Below are positions 48,100-57,076 of a stretch of DNA of 64,000 bases, piece after piece. The translations under genes were made by a program, and so were the position numbers. Source of the stretch: Reyranella sp. (GTDB lineage Bacteria; Pseudomonadota; Alphaproteobacteria; Reyranellales; Reyranellaceae); the NCBI RefSeq assembly GCF_004296935.1, contig NZ_SCVH01000105.1, forward strand, positions 16,500 to 80,499, in the 5' to 3' direction. The first letter of the stretch is position 1. The number at the start of each line of letters is the position of its first letter. The notes beneath the pieces are model-generated. The model saw only the letters and a program-made list of their open reading frames with translations, was not told where the DNA came from and did no database searches.

Positions 48100-48618
48100 A
48101 TGGCAGACAATTCGAAAGCCCGGGTCCGCCGTCTGATGCCGGAGGACGCGGCTCCGTACCGGGAGATCCGGCTGGAAGCGCTAAAATTGTCTTCGGAAGC
48201 CTTCGGCAGTTCCTTCGAGCAGGAGGGCTCGCAACCTCTGGACTACTTCCGGGAGACTCTCGCGAAGACGGACGTCTTCGGCGCCTTCGTCGAAGCGGAC
48301 CTTGTCGGCGTCGCCGGCTTTCGCCGCCAGGCCGGCACCAAGCAGGCTCACAAGGGCTATCTGTGGGGCATGTACGTTCGCCCCGTTGCGCGGGGGACCG
48401 GCGCCGGCAAGAGCCTCGTCAAGGCGGTGCTCGATCATGCGCGCGAAAGGGTCGAGCTCGTTCAACTGGCCGTCGTCAGCGACAATGAAGCGGCCCAGCG
48501 GCTCTATCGCAGCTGCGGATTTGTCGCCTATGGCCATGAAGTTCATTCCCTGAAGCAGGGCGGCCGTTATTATGACGAGCTTCTGATGGCCGTGGCGCTC
48601 ACGCTACCTTCAACCTAG
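48100..48618 (+). CDS. GNAT-family N-acetyltransferase
   Basis: 172 residues. Typical GNAT elements are RVRRLMPEDAAPYREIRLEAL at the start, LWGMYVRPVARGTGAGKSLVKAVLDHA (acetyl-CoA loop, R/Q-x-x-G-x-G/A form) and LAVVSDNEAAQRLYRSCGFVAYG. The acceptor substrate is unknown. An extension upstream of ATG 48100 is open but not family-like. The 278 bases between it and the divergent Bug gene hold no clear feature. Confidence 0.86.
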   Translation: MADNSKARVRRLMPEDAAPYREIRLEALKLSSEAFGSSFEQEGSQPLDYFRETLAKTDVFGAFVEADLVGVAGFRRQAGTKQAHKGYLWGMYVRPVARGTGAGKSLVKAVLDHARERVELVQLAVVSDNEAAQRLYRSCGFVAYGHEVHSLKQGGRYYDELLMAVALTLPST

Positions 48619-48623
48619 GGCCC

Positions 48624-49010
48624 TCAGGCCCTGGCGTGGGCGAAGAACACCTTGCTGTCGATGCGCCAGCCGTCGCCCTGCCGGACGAGCACGAAGAAAT
48701 CGGTGTAGCGCGTGCCGCGCCAGTTCTGCGCTTCGAGGCGCGCCATCGCCGCGCCGCCGGCAGATTCCATCGACACGACGCGCGCTTCCAATCCCGGCGC
48801 CGCGCCGCCCTTGGCGACGGCGTCGCAGAATTCCTGCAACGACCAGCTCACCGGCTTGCCGCTGTAGCTGCCGCTCACGCGGGCGCCTTCGGTGAAAGCG
48901 GAACGCAGCAGCGCGACGTCGCCGCTGCGTGCGCCATCGATGTAGCGGCTTAGGGTTTCGGCGATGGCCTGGGGGATGGCGAAGCTTTGGGTCTCTTTTT
49001 CCGGCGTCAT
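48624..49010 (-). CDS. NTF2-like / lumazine-binding-type fold protein
   Basis: A 128-residue single-domain protein starting with a helix (IAETLSRYIDGARSGDVALLRSAF) and ending in strands (DFFVLVRQGDGWRIDSKVFFAH), the NTF2/SnoaL arrangement. Such folds act as small enzymes or binding proteins. Likely substrates are unknown. It is convergent with the GNAT gene (5 bases apart) and divergent from the Lrp-type regulator. Confidence 0.78.
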   Translation of the reverse strand: MTPEKETQSFAIPQAIAETLSRYIDGARSGDVALLRSAFTEGARVSGSYSGKPVSWSLQEFCDAVAKGGAAPGLEARVVSMESAGGAAMARLEAQNWRGTRYTDFFVLVRQGDGWRIDSKVFFAHARA

Positions 49011-49129
49011 CAGGTTCTCCTTTGCGCGCAGGGTCGCGCGGCTGGCGCCGGCATGTCCTTGCTATTGCGCCTCCAGAAGGCCTATCCGTTGGCAGGATAT
49101 TGCGCTCAGGAGCGCACGAGAGGGAGAAG

Positions 49130-49627
49130 ATGCCAAACGAAGACCTCGACGCCCTGGACCGCCGCATCGTGGCCGCCCTGCAGGACGATGGCCGCCTCAG
49201 CAATGTCGACCTGGCCGAGAAGGTCGGCCTCTCGCCGTCGCCCTGCCTGCGCCGCGTCAACCGGCTGGAGCGCGACGGCTACATCGAAAGCTACCGCGCC
49301 ATGCTCGGCCGCAAGCGCATCGGCCTCGGCCTCACGGTCTTCGTCGGCGTGAAGATCGAGGGCCACGCCGACGACCGCGCCACCACCTTCGAGGAGGAGG
49401 TCGTGGCCTTCCCGGAAGTGATCGCCTGCCACATGATCGCGGGCGAGGCCGACTACCTGCTGGAAGTCACCGTGCCCGACCTCGACGCCTACCAGCGCTT
49501 CCTGGTGGGCAAGCTGCTCAACCTGCCGCTGGTGCGCGAGGTCAGGAGCAACATCGCGATCCAGACCCTGAAGGCGGGGGCGCCGTTGCCGTTGGGGCAT
49601 TTGGGGGCAATGCCCCCGGGGCGGTAA
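49130..49627 (+). CDS. Lrp/AsnC-family transcriptional regulator
   Basis: 165 residues. The N-terminal helix-turn-helix is LDALDRRIVAALQDDGRLSNVDLAEKVGLSPSPCLRRVNRLERDGYI. The C-terminal RAM ligand-binding domain is FVGVKIEGH...FPEVIACHMIAGEADYLLEVTVPDLDAYQRFL. It probably responds to an amino acid. GGGAG lies before the ATG. It faces the NTF2-like gene with 119 bases between starts and may regulate it or itself. The C-terminal tail (PLPLGHLGAMPPGR) is unusual and may be repeat-derived. Confidence 0.93.
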   Translation: MPNEDLDALDRRIVAALQDDGRLSNVDLAEKVGLSPSPCLRRVNRLERDGYIESYRAMLGRKRIGLGLTVFVGVKIEGHADDRATTFEEEVVAFPEVIACHMIAGEADYLLEVTVPDLDAYQRFLVGKLLNLPLVREVRSNIAIQTLKAGAPLPLGHLGAMPPGR

Positions 49628-49736
49628 CAATTTTTCTGCAAACTCAGCTTTGCGGCCGTGCGAGCGGCGGGAGCCACTCCTGCTGCTTGAGGCGGGGATT
49701 GTTCAAAGTCCCTTTGTCGGGTTGAAACCGATCAAA

Positions 49737-49757
49737 ATTGATTGCATTGCAATCAAT
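49737..49757. promoter_or_regulatory. Operator-like inverted repeat of the FitAB-type operon
   Basis: ATTGATTGC (49737-49745), ATT, GCAATCAAT (49749-49757) is a perfect 9-bp inverted repeat in an AT-rich stretch, 46 bases before the antitoxin ATG. Ribbon-helix-helix antitoxins of this type repress their own operon through such sites. Confidence 0.6.
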
Positions 49758-49803
49758 GATCTCATTCTGCTATTTTGGATCCCGAGCAGAAAGGAGGCTC
49801 TTC

Positions 49804-50061
49804 ATGGCCAGTCTCACCATTCGCAATATCGATGACGACATGAAGGAGCGCCTTCGCGTGCGCGCGGCCCAGCACGGCCACTCGATGGAGGAGGAAGCCC
49901 GCATCATCCTTCGGCGCGCCGTTGGCGGCATCACCGGGCCGGCGCTGTGGGATCTGTCCCGCAAACTGTTCAAAGGCGAGAAGGGCGTCAAACTGGACCT
50001 GCCGGCGCGCAGCGGCGATCGGGACGCGCCGAGGCTCGACGGGACCACGCCACGCCGATGA
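49804..50061 (+). CDS. FitA-type ribbon-helix-helix antitoxin
   Basis: 85 residues. The opening MASLTIRNIDDDMKERLRVRAAQHGHSMEEEARIILRRAV is the typical FitA/VapB-like ribbon-helix-helix DNA-binding domain. The tail (about 45-85) should wrap the toxin and block its active site. AGGAGG precedes the ATG. It overlaps the toxin gene by 4 bases and has a likely operator upstream. Confidence 0.9.
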   Translation: MASLTIRNIDDDMKERLRVRAAQHGHSMEEEARIILRRAVGGITGPALWDLSRKLFKGEKGVKLDLPARSGDRDAPRLDGTTPRR

Positions 50062-50486
50062 TCGTTCTCGACACGAACGTCATCTCCGAATTGATGAAGC
50101 CTCATCCGGATCCGGCCATGCGAGACTGGCTCTCGCATCTGGGTGACACCACGCTCGCGACAACGGTGATCAGCGTTGCGGAGATCACCTATGGGCTGCA
50201 CCGCCTCGCCGACGGCCGCCGCAGGGCGGCGCTGGAAGCGCGGTTTGAAGATTATGTCGGCGACGGGTCTGCTCTTGCGGTCTTGCCGCTCGACGACATT
50301 GCCGCGCGGGAGGCGGGACGATTTCGCGCCCTGCGTCAGGCCGCGGGACTGGGCGCCCAGCCCTCCGACATGATGATCGCGGGCATCGTCGCCGCGACGG
50401 GCGCGAGTCTGGCCACGCGCAATGTGAGGGATTTCGAAGGATTGCCCTTTGAGGTCATCGATCCGTGGCGCCAGACGGGCGCCTGA
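50058..50486 (+). CDS. FitB/VapC-type PIN-domain toxin
   Basis: A 142-residue PIN-domain ribonuclease. Acidic metal ligands are Asp5 (MIVLDTNVISELM), Glu42 (SVAEITYG), Asp104 (QPSDMMIAG) and probably Asp125 (TRNVRDF). This is the full set for an active endoribonuclease. It ends FEVIDPW, typical of FitB. Expected target is tRNA or rRNA, held in check by the adjacent antitoxin. It starts inside the antitoxin stop (ATGA). Confidence 0.92.
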   Translation: MIVLDTNVISELMKPHPDPAMRDWLSHLGDTTLATTVISVAEITYGLHRLADGRRRAALEARFEDYVGDGSALAVLPLDDIAAREAGRFRALRQAAGLGAQPSDMMIAGIVAATGASLATRNVRDFEGLPFEVIDPWRQTGA

Positions 50487-50510
50487 AGGCGGGAACCCGC
50501 AACGCGATCC

Positions 50511-51728
50511 TCACTCCGCCGCGCGCACACCCTGCGCCGCCGGCGCGATCGCCTTCATCGTGCCGCCGTAGCGGTCGGTGAAGGCGGTGGTGTCGATCTC
50601 GTCGAGCACGATCTCGCGGTTCAGCACCTTCTCCTTCCACTTGAGCAGGTCGGGATGTGCCGCCTGGAACTCGGGCATGACCTCTTTCGCGAAGAGCTCG
50701 AGCGATTCGCAGATGTGCTCGTGCCGGTTCTTGCCGGCCTGGTTCAGCAGCACCACCTGGTCGATGTTCGAGTCCTGGAACTTCTTAAGCTTGCGGCGGA
50801 TGGTTTCCGGCGAGCCGATCAGGCCGCCGCGCAGGGAGGCCGCGTGCTGCTCGGGGTTGGCCTTCTTCCACTTCTCGTATTCTTCCCACATGTTGACCGT
50901 GCCGGCGGCCGGCCGGCGGCGGTCGGCCGACTGGCCGTAGAAGCGGAGCGCGAACTGGAAGAAGGTGTCGCCGTCGGCGCGGGCGCGCGCTTCCTCGTCG
51001 GTCTTGGCGCACATGAAGAAGCTCACCAGCGCGATGTTGGGGTTGGTTCGGTAGTCGGCGAGCTTGTTCTGCCGCTTCACGAAGGCGTTGTAGTAGGCGT
51101 GCACCCAGGCGTGCGCGGCATCGGCCGAGACGAACTGGAAGCCGAGCGCGCCCATGCCCCATTCGCCGGCCTTGGTGAGCGTCTGGAGCTGCGAGCAGGC
51201 GACCCAGAGCGGCGGGTGCGGCTTCTGCATCGGCTTGGGCACCACCATGCGGAGCGGAATGTTCCAGGTCTTGCCCGCGTGTTCGCTCGGGCCGTCCTTG
51301 AACATGGGCAGGATGGCGCGCACGGCCTCCTCGAAGATCTCGCGCTTGTTCTCCATGGTGACGCCGAACGGTTCGAGCTCGGTGATCGAGGCGCTCTCGC
51401 CCATGCCGAACTCGCAGCGGCCGTTGGACAGGAGGTCGAGCGTGGCCACGCGCTCGGCGACGCGCGTCGGGTGGTTGGTCGTCACCTGGAAGATGCCGTG
51501 GCCCAGGCGGATGTTCTTGGTGCGCTGGCTGGCGGCGGCCAGGAAGGATTCCGGCGAGGGCGAGTGTGAATATTCCTCGAGGAAGTGATGCTCGACCTGC
51601 CAGGCATGGTCGTAGCCCAGGCGATCGGCGAGCTCGATCTGGTTCAGCGCGTTCTGATAGAGCCGGTGCTCGTCGCCGTCCTTCCAGGGACGAGGCAGCT
51701 GCAGCTCGTAGAAGATTCCGAATTTCAT
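50511..51728 (-). CDS. LLM-class flavin-dependent oxidoreductase
   Basis: A 405-residue luciferase-like TIM-barrel monooxygenase using reduced FMN. It has MKFGIFYELQLPRPW, YDHAWQVEHHFLEEYSHSPSPESFLAAASQRT, IRLGHGIFQVTTNHPTRVAERVATLDLLSNGRCEFGMGE and PIPLW-like substrate segments. The C-terminal part is longer than bacterial luciferase. The substrate is unknown. A GGAGG site precedes ATG 51728. It is on the same strand as the genes to its right but separated by 96 bases. Confidence 0.9.
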   Translation of the reverse strand: MKFGIFYELQLPRPWKDGDEHRLYQNALNQIELADRLGYDHAWQVEHHFLEEYSHSPSPESFLAAASQRTKNIRLGHGIFQVTTNHPTRVAERVATLDLLSNGRCEFGMGESASITELEPFGVTMENKREIFEEAVRAILPMFKDGPSEHAGKTWNIPLRMVVPKPMQKPHPPLWVACSQLQTLTKAGEWGMGALGFQFVSADAAHAWVHAYYNAFVKRQNKLADYRTNPNIALVSFFMCAKTDEEARARADGDTFFQFALRFYGQSADRRRPAAGTVNMWEEYEKWKKANPEQHAASLRGGLIGSPETIRRKLKKFQDSNIDQVVLLNQAGKNRHEHICESLELFAKEVMPEFQAAHPDLLKWKEKVLNREIVLDEIDTTAFTDRYGGTMKAIAPAAQGVRAAE

Positions 51729-51824
51729 GGGGCTTCCTCCGCTGGAGAGAGGATGCCCGCAAATCAGGCTGGTGCAAGAGGGGGCGGAACGGCGTTTCGC
51801 TGGTAGAGACGTGACGGCCGGGTC

Positions 51825-52418
51825 CTAGGGCCGCGCTACCGGATCGTCCTTCACCCGCCCGAACCATCTGAAGTCGTGGAAGGCGCCCTTGAAGTAGCCT
51901 TTCTGGCGCATCGTGCCTTCGTGGGCGAAGCCTGACTTGGCGAGCACGCGGTCGGACGCGTCGTTGCCGGGGAGCGTCCAGGCCTCGAGGCGGTTCAGTT
52001 CGAAGAAGCCGTGCGCGCAGGCGACGACGGCGTGCAGCGCTTCGGTGGCCAGCCCCTTGCCCCAGAAGCCGGGATGCAGCTCGTAGCCGATGCCGCCGAC
52101 GCGCGGGCCCTTGATGATGTAGTTGAGGCGGATCGCGCCGATCAGCGTGGCCGACGTCGTTTCCTCGATCGCCCAGGCGCAGCCCCAGCCTTCGGGATAG
52201 GAGCTGATCATGCGCTTCACGGCGGCGGCGCACCGATCGGGCGGCGGCGCGTCGGGCCAGTCGCTGAAGCGCGTCACGATGTAGAAGGCGAGCAGCTCGC
52301 TGAAGACCGGCGTGTCCGCCTCGGTGAAGGCGCGGAGCGTGAGGCGCGGCGTCGAGAGCGCGGGGAAGGGGCGGGTCTCGACCGGTTCGACGTTGGACTC
52401 GGCAGGGTCTGCGGGCAT
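51825..52418 (-). CDS. GNAT acetyltransferase, RimJ-like
   Basis: 197 residues. The segments LSTPRLTLRAFTEADTPVF, GIGYELHPGFWGKGLATEALHAVVACAHGFFELNRLEAWTLPGNDASDRVLAKSGFAHEGTMRQ match the RimJ/RimL branch that acetylates N-termini or small amines. It lies 12 bases after the stop of the urea-transporter fusion gene and so may be cotranscribed with that cluster. Confidence 0.88.
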   Translation of the reverse strand: MPADPAESNVEPVETRPFPALSTPRLTLRAFTEADTPVFSELLAFYIVTRFSDWPDAPPPDRCAAAVKRMISSYPEGWGCAWAIEETTSATLIGAIRLNYIIKGPRVGGIGYELHPGFWGKGLATEALHAVVACAHGFFELNRLEAWTLPGNDASDRVLAKSGFAHEGTMRQKGYFKGAFHDFRWFGRVKDDPVARP

Positions 52419-52430
52419 CGGGTCGCGATC

Positions 52431-54599
52431 CTAGCCTGCCTTGCCGATCGCCTGCACCGTCGGCGCCACGCCGACATCGCCCACCGTGCCGGTCTCGCGC
52501 ACCGTGAAGCGCCGCGTGCGGCCGTGGCAGGCGACGGCGACCTCGCTCACGCCGGAGCGGGCGTCGATCACCGCTTCGGTCGTGGCCTCGATCGCGAGGC
52601 CGGGCAGCAGCGTCAGCCGGTGCGTGCCGCTCTGGCGCCAGGTGCCGCTGGCGGCATCCCAGTCGCGGCGGTAGCGGCTGTCGAACGCGGCGCCAAAGGG
52701 GCGCAACAGCAGCGTCGCCAGCCGCAGCACCGGCGGCAGCGGCGCCAGTTCGACGCTGGGCGCATCCGACCAGGCGCGCGCGCTGGCCGAGAGCGGGGTG
52801 AGGCCCGCGCCCAGCAGCCAGGCGTCGAGGCAGCGGTCGCGCGGACCCTGGCGATCGAAGAAGGCGAGGATGTCGGGCCGCTCCTCGAAGGCGGCCGAGG
52901 CGCCCGTGCCGCCGGCGAGACGGAACTGGCCGAGCAGAGTGAGCTCCACGGTGAGCCGGTGACGCGCGCCGCCGTCCGACTCCAGCGTGAGCGTGCGGCC
53001 GGCGGGCAGGTGCACGGCCTCGGCGAGCCGCCCATCGCGCAGCGCCGCCGAGACGAGCTGGCCTTCGTCCGGCTGGGCGGCGAGGCGGAAGTCGGGCGCC
53101 TCGCCAAGGTCGGTCTGGACGGTGACGCTGCGCAGATGCAGCGGCCGCGTCGGCGCGCCGAGGTCGGCCAGGGTCTGGACGTGCAGATGAAGATGCGGCT
53201 GTGTCGAGCGGCCGGAATTGCCGCAGGCGGCGACGATCTGGCCGGCCTCGACCCAGGCGCCGGGCTTGACGTGCAGGCTGCCTTGCTTGAGGTGTCCGAC
53301 CAGCACGAAGACGCCGTCGGCCGTGCGCAGTAGCAGCAGGTTGCCGAAGTTGCGGCCGCTCCTGGCATCGACCTCGCCCGGGGCATTGTCGGCCATGCGA
53401 TCGTCGGCCTGCCAGACCATGCCGGAGACCGGCGCGAGGACCGGCGCGCCGAAGGCGTAGTAGTCGGCAAGCTGCGCGCCCTCGCCGCGGAAGCTGCGAC
53501 CGCGTTCGTCGACCACCACGAAGTCGAAGGCGTCGCGCCACGGGCCGCGATGGGTATGGCTGCCGTCGATGCCCTGCGAGATTTTCCAGGCGCCGAAGAA
53601 GGGTGGCGTCACGGGATAGGAACCGGGTGCTCCCAGCCGCGCCTTCGCGAGCTTGGCCGCAAGCAGGCTCCGTTCGGGCAGCGCCGGGTTCTCGAGCAGG
53701 AGATAGGGGCTGCGGCCGGCGGGGCGCGAGGAGAGGCCCGCCATCAGGAGATAGCTCGCGAGGAGGAAGGGCGCGGCGAGGGCGGGCAGGTGCAGGCGGC
53801 CAAGCGGGGCTGCGATGGCGGCCACCATGAGCGCCGCGACCAGGGCCGCGAACATGCCCCACAGGAAGCTGACCCTGTCGGGGAAGGCAAAAAGGCCGCC
53901 CACCGCCATCGCGGCCAGCATGAAGTTGAAGCCGACGACGCCTGGCAGCACGGCCGAGCCGACCAGCCAGAGCGAGAGCGTGCCGACGGCGTAGCCCGCG
54001 ACGCAGAGGAGCGCGAGATAGCGCGACGAGATCAGCAGCGCCACGAACATCGCAAGCCCGGCGACGGGATGCGGCGTGAACAGGAACCAGCCGAGGGCAG
54101 AGAAGAAATCGTCGAGCCAGCTCGGCGAGAAGGCGGGGAAGGGATCGTGGCGCAGCGCCACCAGAACCTCGACGTCGCGCGCTGCCAGCAGCAGCGCCCA
54201 CATCATCAGCACGAAAGTGAGGCTCATCACCGGCAGGCGGTTCAGCCGCCACAGCCAGACGCCCAGCACGTGGGTGGCGAGCGCCGTGAGGGCACCGACG
54301 ACGACGAGCACCGTGACCAGCAGGACATTGAGCTTCCAGATCGCGCCCAACGCCAGGCCGACGAGCAGGGCGTTGTAGATCTCCGGCGGCTGCTCGACCT
54401 CGGGATAGCGCAGGTGCCGCGCCGTGAGATGGGCCACGATCGCGGCCAGCAGGCCGGCCGCACCGACCTCGGGCCGAATGAAGGTGACGGCCAGGATCAG
54501 CAGGCCCGCGAGATCGTGGCTGCAGAACAGCACGGCCGCATAGCCGCGCAGGTAGGGTTTCAGCTGGCGGTGCGCGGTGCCGAACAGGGCCGGGAGCAT
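52431..54599 (-). CDS. Urea-transporter-like membrane domain fused to M23 metallopeptidase
   Basis: 722 residues. The first 300 residues are about ten membrane helices with the urea transporter family layout (QPPEIYNALLVGLALG near 70-85; the fold is inferred from such NALLVG segments). The second half is a periplasmic LytM/M23 domain. It has H350 in THRGPWRDAFDF with D356/D359 and HLHLH at 469-473, the usual zinc ligands, plus GNSGRSTQPHLHLH. The C-terminal 240 residues are an extra beta-rich region. The start overlaps the PLP-decarboxylase stop by one base (TGATG). A channel fused to an envelope peptidase suggests passage of a small amide or amine linked to peptide or peptidoglycan cleavage. 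Confidence 0.85.
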   Translation of the reverse strand: MLPALFGTAHRQLKPYLRGYAAVLFCSHDLAGLLILAVTFIRPEVGAAGLLAAIVAHLTARHLRYPEVEQPPEIYNALLVGLALGAIWKLNVLLVTVLVVVGALTALATHVLGVWLWRLNRLPVMSLTFVLMMWALLLAARDVEVLVALRHDPFPAFSPSWLDDFFSALGWFLFTPHPVAGLAMFVALLISSRYLALLCVAGYAVGTLSLWLVGSAVLPGVVGFNFMLAAMAVGGLFAFPDRVSFLWGMFAALVAALMVAAIAAPLGRLHLPALAAPFLLASYLLMAGLSSRPAGRSPYLLLENPALPERSLLAAKLAKARLGAPGSYPVTPPFFGAWKISQGIDGSHTHRGPWRDAFDFVVVDERGRSFRGEGAQLADYYAFGAPVLAPVSGMVWQADDRMADNAPGEVDARSGRNFGNLLLLRTADGVFVLVGHLKQGSLHVKPGAWVEAGQIVAACGNSGRSTQPHLHLHVQTLADLGAPTRPLHLRSVTVQTDLGEAPDFRLAAQPDEGQLVSAALRDGRLAEAVHLPAGRTLTLESDGGARHRLTVELTLLGQFRLAGGTGASAAFEERPDILAFFDRQGPRDRCLDAWLLGAGLTPLSASARAWSDAPSVELAPLPPVLRLATLLLRPFGAAFDSRYRRDWDAASGTWRQSGTHRLTLLPGLAIEATTEAVIDARSGVSEVAVACHGRTRRFTVRETGTVGDVGVAPTVQAIGKAG

Positions 54600-55981
54600 C
54601 AGTCGGGCATGCCTTGCGGGAACGGGTTGCGCAGGACCTCGGGCAGGCGCTCCTGGCTCAGCATGGTGGCGAGCGTGTCGGGCGTGCGGACCTCGGAGAC
54701 CTCGCCGTTCTCGTGCACCATCACGACCGATGGCCGGTACTCGATGAACTGCTGCCACTGCGTGTTGTTGTAGGCGCCGACCGGATTGAACACGAGCGAG
54801 TCGCCGATGCCGAGCGGCGGCAGCCACACCGAATGGCGCATGACGTCGATGTTCATGCAGAGCGGGCCGTACAGCACCGTCTCCTCGGGGATACCGTCGA
54901 TCAGGCGCGTCGGCTGGCAGTCGTGGTGATACCAGTAGGCGGTGAACAACAGGTTGACGCCGGCATCGAGGATCATGGCCTTGCGGCCGTCGGGCAGGCG
55001 CTTGGAACCGACCACCGAAGTCACGAGCGACTCGGCATCGTCGACCACGGCGCGGCCACTCTCAAGGATCAGCCACGGCCAGTCCTTGCGGCCGCGCACG
55101 GCCTCCATCATCGCCTGCGCGATGGTCTCGGCGTACTGCTCGATCGAAGGCACGGCCTGGTCGGGCGGCAGGTAGATGCCCTGCAGTGCGTTGCGCGACG
55201 CGAAGCCGCCGCCGATGTCGAGATACTCGATGTGCGCGCCGGTCTCCTTCTCGGCGAATTCCATGAACTGCGCCATGATCTTGATCTGCGCGGCGTAGGC
55301 GCGGGGATCGAGCACGAAGGTGCCGATATGGCTGTGCAGGCCGGTGAGCTTCAGCAGGCCGGCGGCGGCGACGCGGCGGGCGGCGTCGTGAGCGGCCTGA
55401 GATTCGACGTTGAAGCCGAAGCGGCTCCACGCCTCGTGGTAGCCGGTGTCGAAGTTGAGCCGGAGCGCCACCGGAATGGTGCGGCCGAGGCTGCGTGCCA
55501 CGTCTTCCAGCAGGAACAGCTCGTCGAGATTGTCGAGATGGATCAGCGCGCCCTCGGTCGCGGCGCGCTCCAGCGCCTTCCTGGGCTTGTGCGGGCCGTT
55601 GAAGATGATGCGCGAACCCGGCACGCCGAGCGACCGGGCCTTGTCGTATTCGAACTCCGAGACGACCTCGGCCCAGGCGCCTTCCTGGTGCAGCGTGCTG
55701 CAGACGGCGTTCAGGTAGTTGGTCTTGTAGGACCAGCCGTAGCGGACACGCGGATAGCGCGTGCGGAAGGAGCGCAGCAGGCGGCGGGCATTCTCGCGCA
55801 GCCGGTGCTCGGACAGAACGAATAGCGGCGAGCCGTAGCGTTCGAGCAGGCTGTCGATCGACACGCCGTCGATCTCGGTTCGGAAGGCCCGGGTGCGCGT
55901 GTTGCCGAACTTGTTGGGGCCGCCGGCGCGATGCGGCGTGAGGACTGGCTTGTGCCAGGGCTTGCGGGCGGCAACGGTCAT
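54599..55981 (-). CDS. Fold type III PLP-dependent decarboxylase, DapDC/ODC-like
   Basis: 460 residues related to LysA and ornithine decarboxylases. The PLP lysine lies in RYGWSYKTNYLNAV, followed by HSHIGTFVLDPRAY (His), YLDIGGGFASRN (phosphate-binding glycines), LILESGRAVVDDAE and GPLCMNIDVM with the substrate-site Cys near the C-terminus. All parts needed for amino-acid decarboxylation or racemisation are present. The substrate may be peptide- or carrier-bound, given the ATP-grasp gene coupled upstream (ATGA overlap) and the PqqD-like gene before that. Confidence 0.87.
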   Translation of the reverse strand: MTVAARKPWHKPVLTPHRAGGPNKFGNTRTRAFRTEIDGVSIDSLLERYGSPLFVLSEHRLRENARRLLRSFRTRYPRVRYGWSYKTNYLNAVCSTLHQEGAWAEVVSEFEYDKARSLGVPGSRIIFNGPHKPRKALERAATEGALIHLDNLDELFLLEDVARSLGRTIPVALRLNFDTGYHEAWSRFGFNVESQAAHDAARRVAAAGLLKLTGLHSHIGTFVLDPRAYAAQIKIMAQFMEFAEKETGAHIEYLDIGGGFASRNALQGIYLPPDQAVPSIEQYAETIAQAMMEAVRGRKDWPWLILESGRAVVDDAESLVTSVVGSKRLPDGRKAMILDAGVNLLFTAYWYHHDCQPTRLIDGIPEETVLYGPLCMNIDVMRHSVWLPPLGIGDSLVFNPVGAYNNTQWQQFIEYRPSVVMVHENGEVSEVRTPDTLATMLSQERLPEVLRNPFPQGMPD

Positions 55982-57066
55982 GCGGGGATTCCTTCGCGAG
56001 GCGAGGTGGCATTCGACGTGCGGCCGCCTTCGGTCACGACATGCTCGAAGGCGGAAAGCGGCACGACGACTTCCTGGGCATAGCGGATGAACATGGTGCC
56101 GACCTTGGGAGCGGCGAAGACCGGCGGCAGGCCGCCGTCGATCAGGTCGAGCAGCGCAGCCGGCAGGTTCCGGCCGACGCCGTGGGTGAAGTAGACCCAG
56201 GCCGGGAAGCGCGGGTTGATCTCGAGCAGGCGGAACTCGCCGGTGCGGCTGCGCACGCCCTCGATCTCGCAGGGGCCGCGCCACTTGAGCGCCGCGATGA
56301 GGCGCGCCGAGGCGTCCTCGATCGCCCGGTCGGAGACGCAGACGCCCGCCCAGGCCTTGCCTTTGTCGGTGAGCGCCCGCTTCTTCATCATGACCGGGCC
56401 GAGCATGCCGCCATGGCCGTCGCCGATGGCGCAGAGATTGTACTCCTCGCCCGCGACGTGGCGCTGGACCAGCACCGGGTGACCCCACTGTGCGGCGATG
56501 CGGTGGTAGGCCGCGATCGCCTGCTGCGCGTCGTAGGCAACGACCGCATCGTAGAAGCAGCCCTTCACCACCAGCGGATAGGTCCAGCCGTCCTGCGTGC
56601 AGGTGCGGAAGAACGCCGGGTTGCTGATGGTCGCCGTCTTCGGCATCTCGACGCCCGCTGCCTTGGCCGCCTCGGCCAGGCGGTCCTTGGCGCGCAACGC
56701 GAACTGGTCGGCGGTCGGCAGGAAGGTGTGGATGCCCATCGCCGCCAGCCGGTCGGAGAGTGCGATGCAGGCCGGCAGCTCGGCGTCGAGGCAGGGGATC
56801 AGCACATCGATCCGCTGCTCCTCGTGCACGATCTTCAGGCGCTCGAGGAACGCGGCCTCGCCCGCCGATGGGTAGGGCAACATGTAGGTCGCGGCGAAGA
56901 GGCCGTCGAGATAAAGGCCGGGGTCGAGCAATTCGTAGGCGAGACCCACGAGCCGCACGTCACGGCCGGACTCGGCGAGGCAGCGGCCGACGGCGACGCC
57001 GGGCCCCGGATTGTCGGCGCGCGCATTCATGCCGGTGATCGCGACCGTCAGCGTTCTGGTGCTCAT
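55978..57066 (-). CDS. ATP-grasp ligase
   Basis: 362 residues. The preATP-grasp domain opens LTVAITGMNARADNPGPGVAVGRCLAESG. The central ATP-grasp core has YPLVVKGCFYDAVVAYD (Lys), VLVQRHVAGEEYNLCAIGD and CEIEGVRSRTGEFRLLEINPRFPAW (metal-binding Glu/Asn). This is the carbamoyl-phosphate-synthase/PurK-like fold used to join a carboxylate to an amine. It lies between a PqqD-like protein and a PLP decarboxylase, with the downstream start overlapping its stop, so it is surely in the same pathway. Product unknown; a peptide or amino-acid amide bond is likely. Confidence 0.86.
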   Translation of the reverse strand: MSTRTLTVAITGMNARADNPGPGVAVGRCLAESGRDVRLVGLAYELLDPGLYLDGLFAATYMLPYPSAGEAAFLERLKIVHEEQRIDVLIPCLDAELPACIALSDRLAAMGIHTFLPTADQFALRAKDRLAEAAKAAGVEMPKTATISNPAFFRTCTQDGWTYPLVVKGCFYDAVVAYDAQQAIAAYHRIAAQWGHPVLVQRHVAGEEYNLCAIGDGHGGMLGPVMMKKRALTDKGKAWAGVCVSDRAIEDASARLIAALKWRGPCEIEGVRSRTGEFRLLEINPRFPAWVYFTHGVGRNLPAALLDLIDGGLPPVFAAPKVGTMFIRYAQEVVVPLSAFEHVVTEGGRTSNATSPREGIPA

Positions 57067-57076
57067 GATGCGCGGC

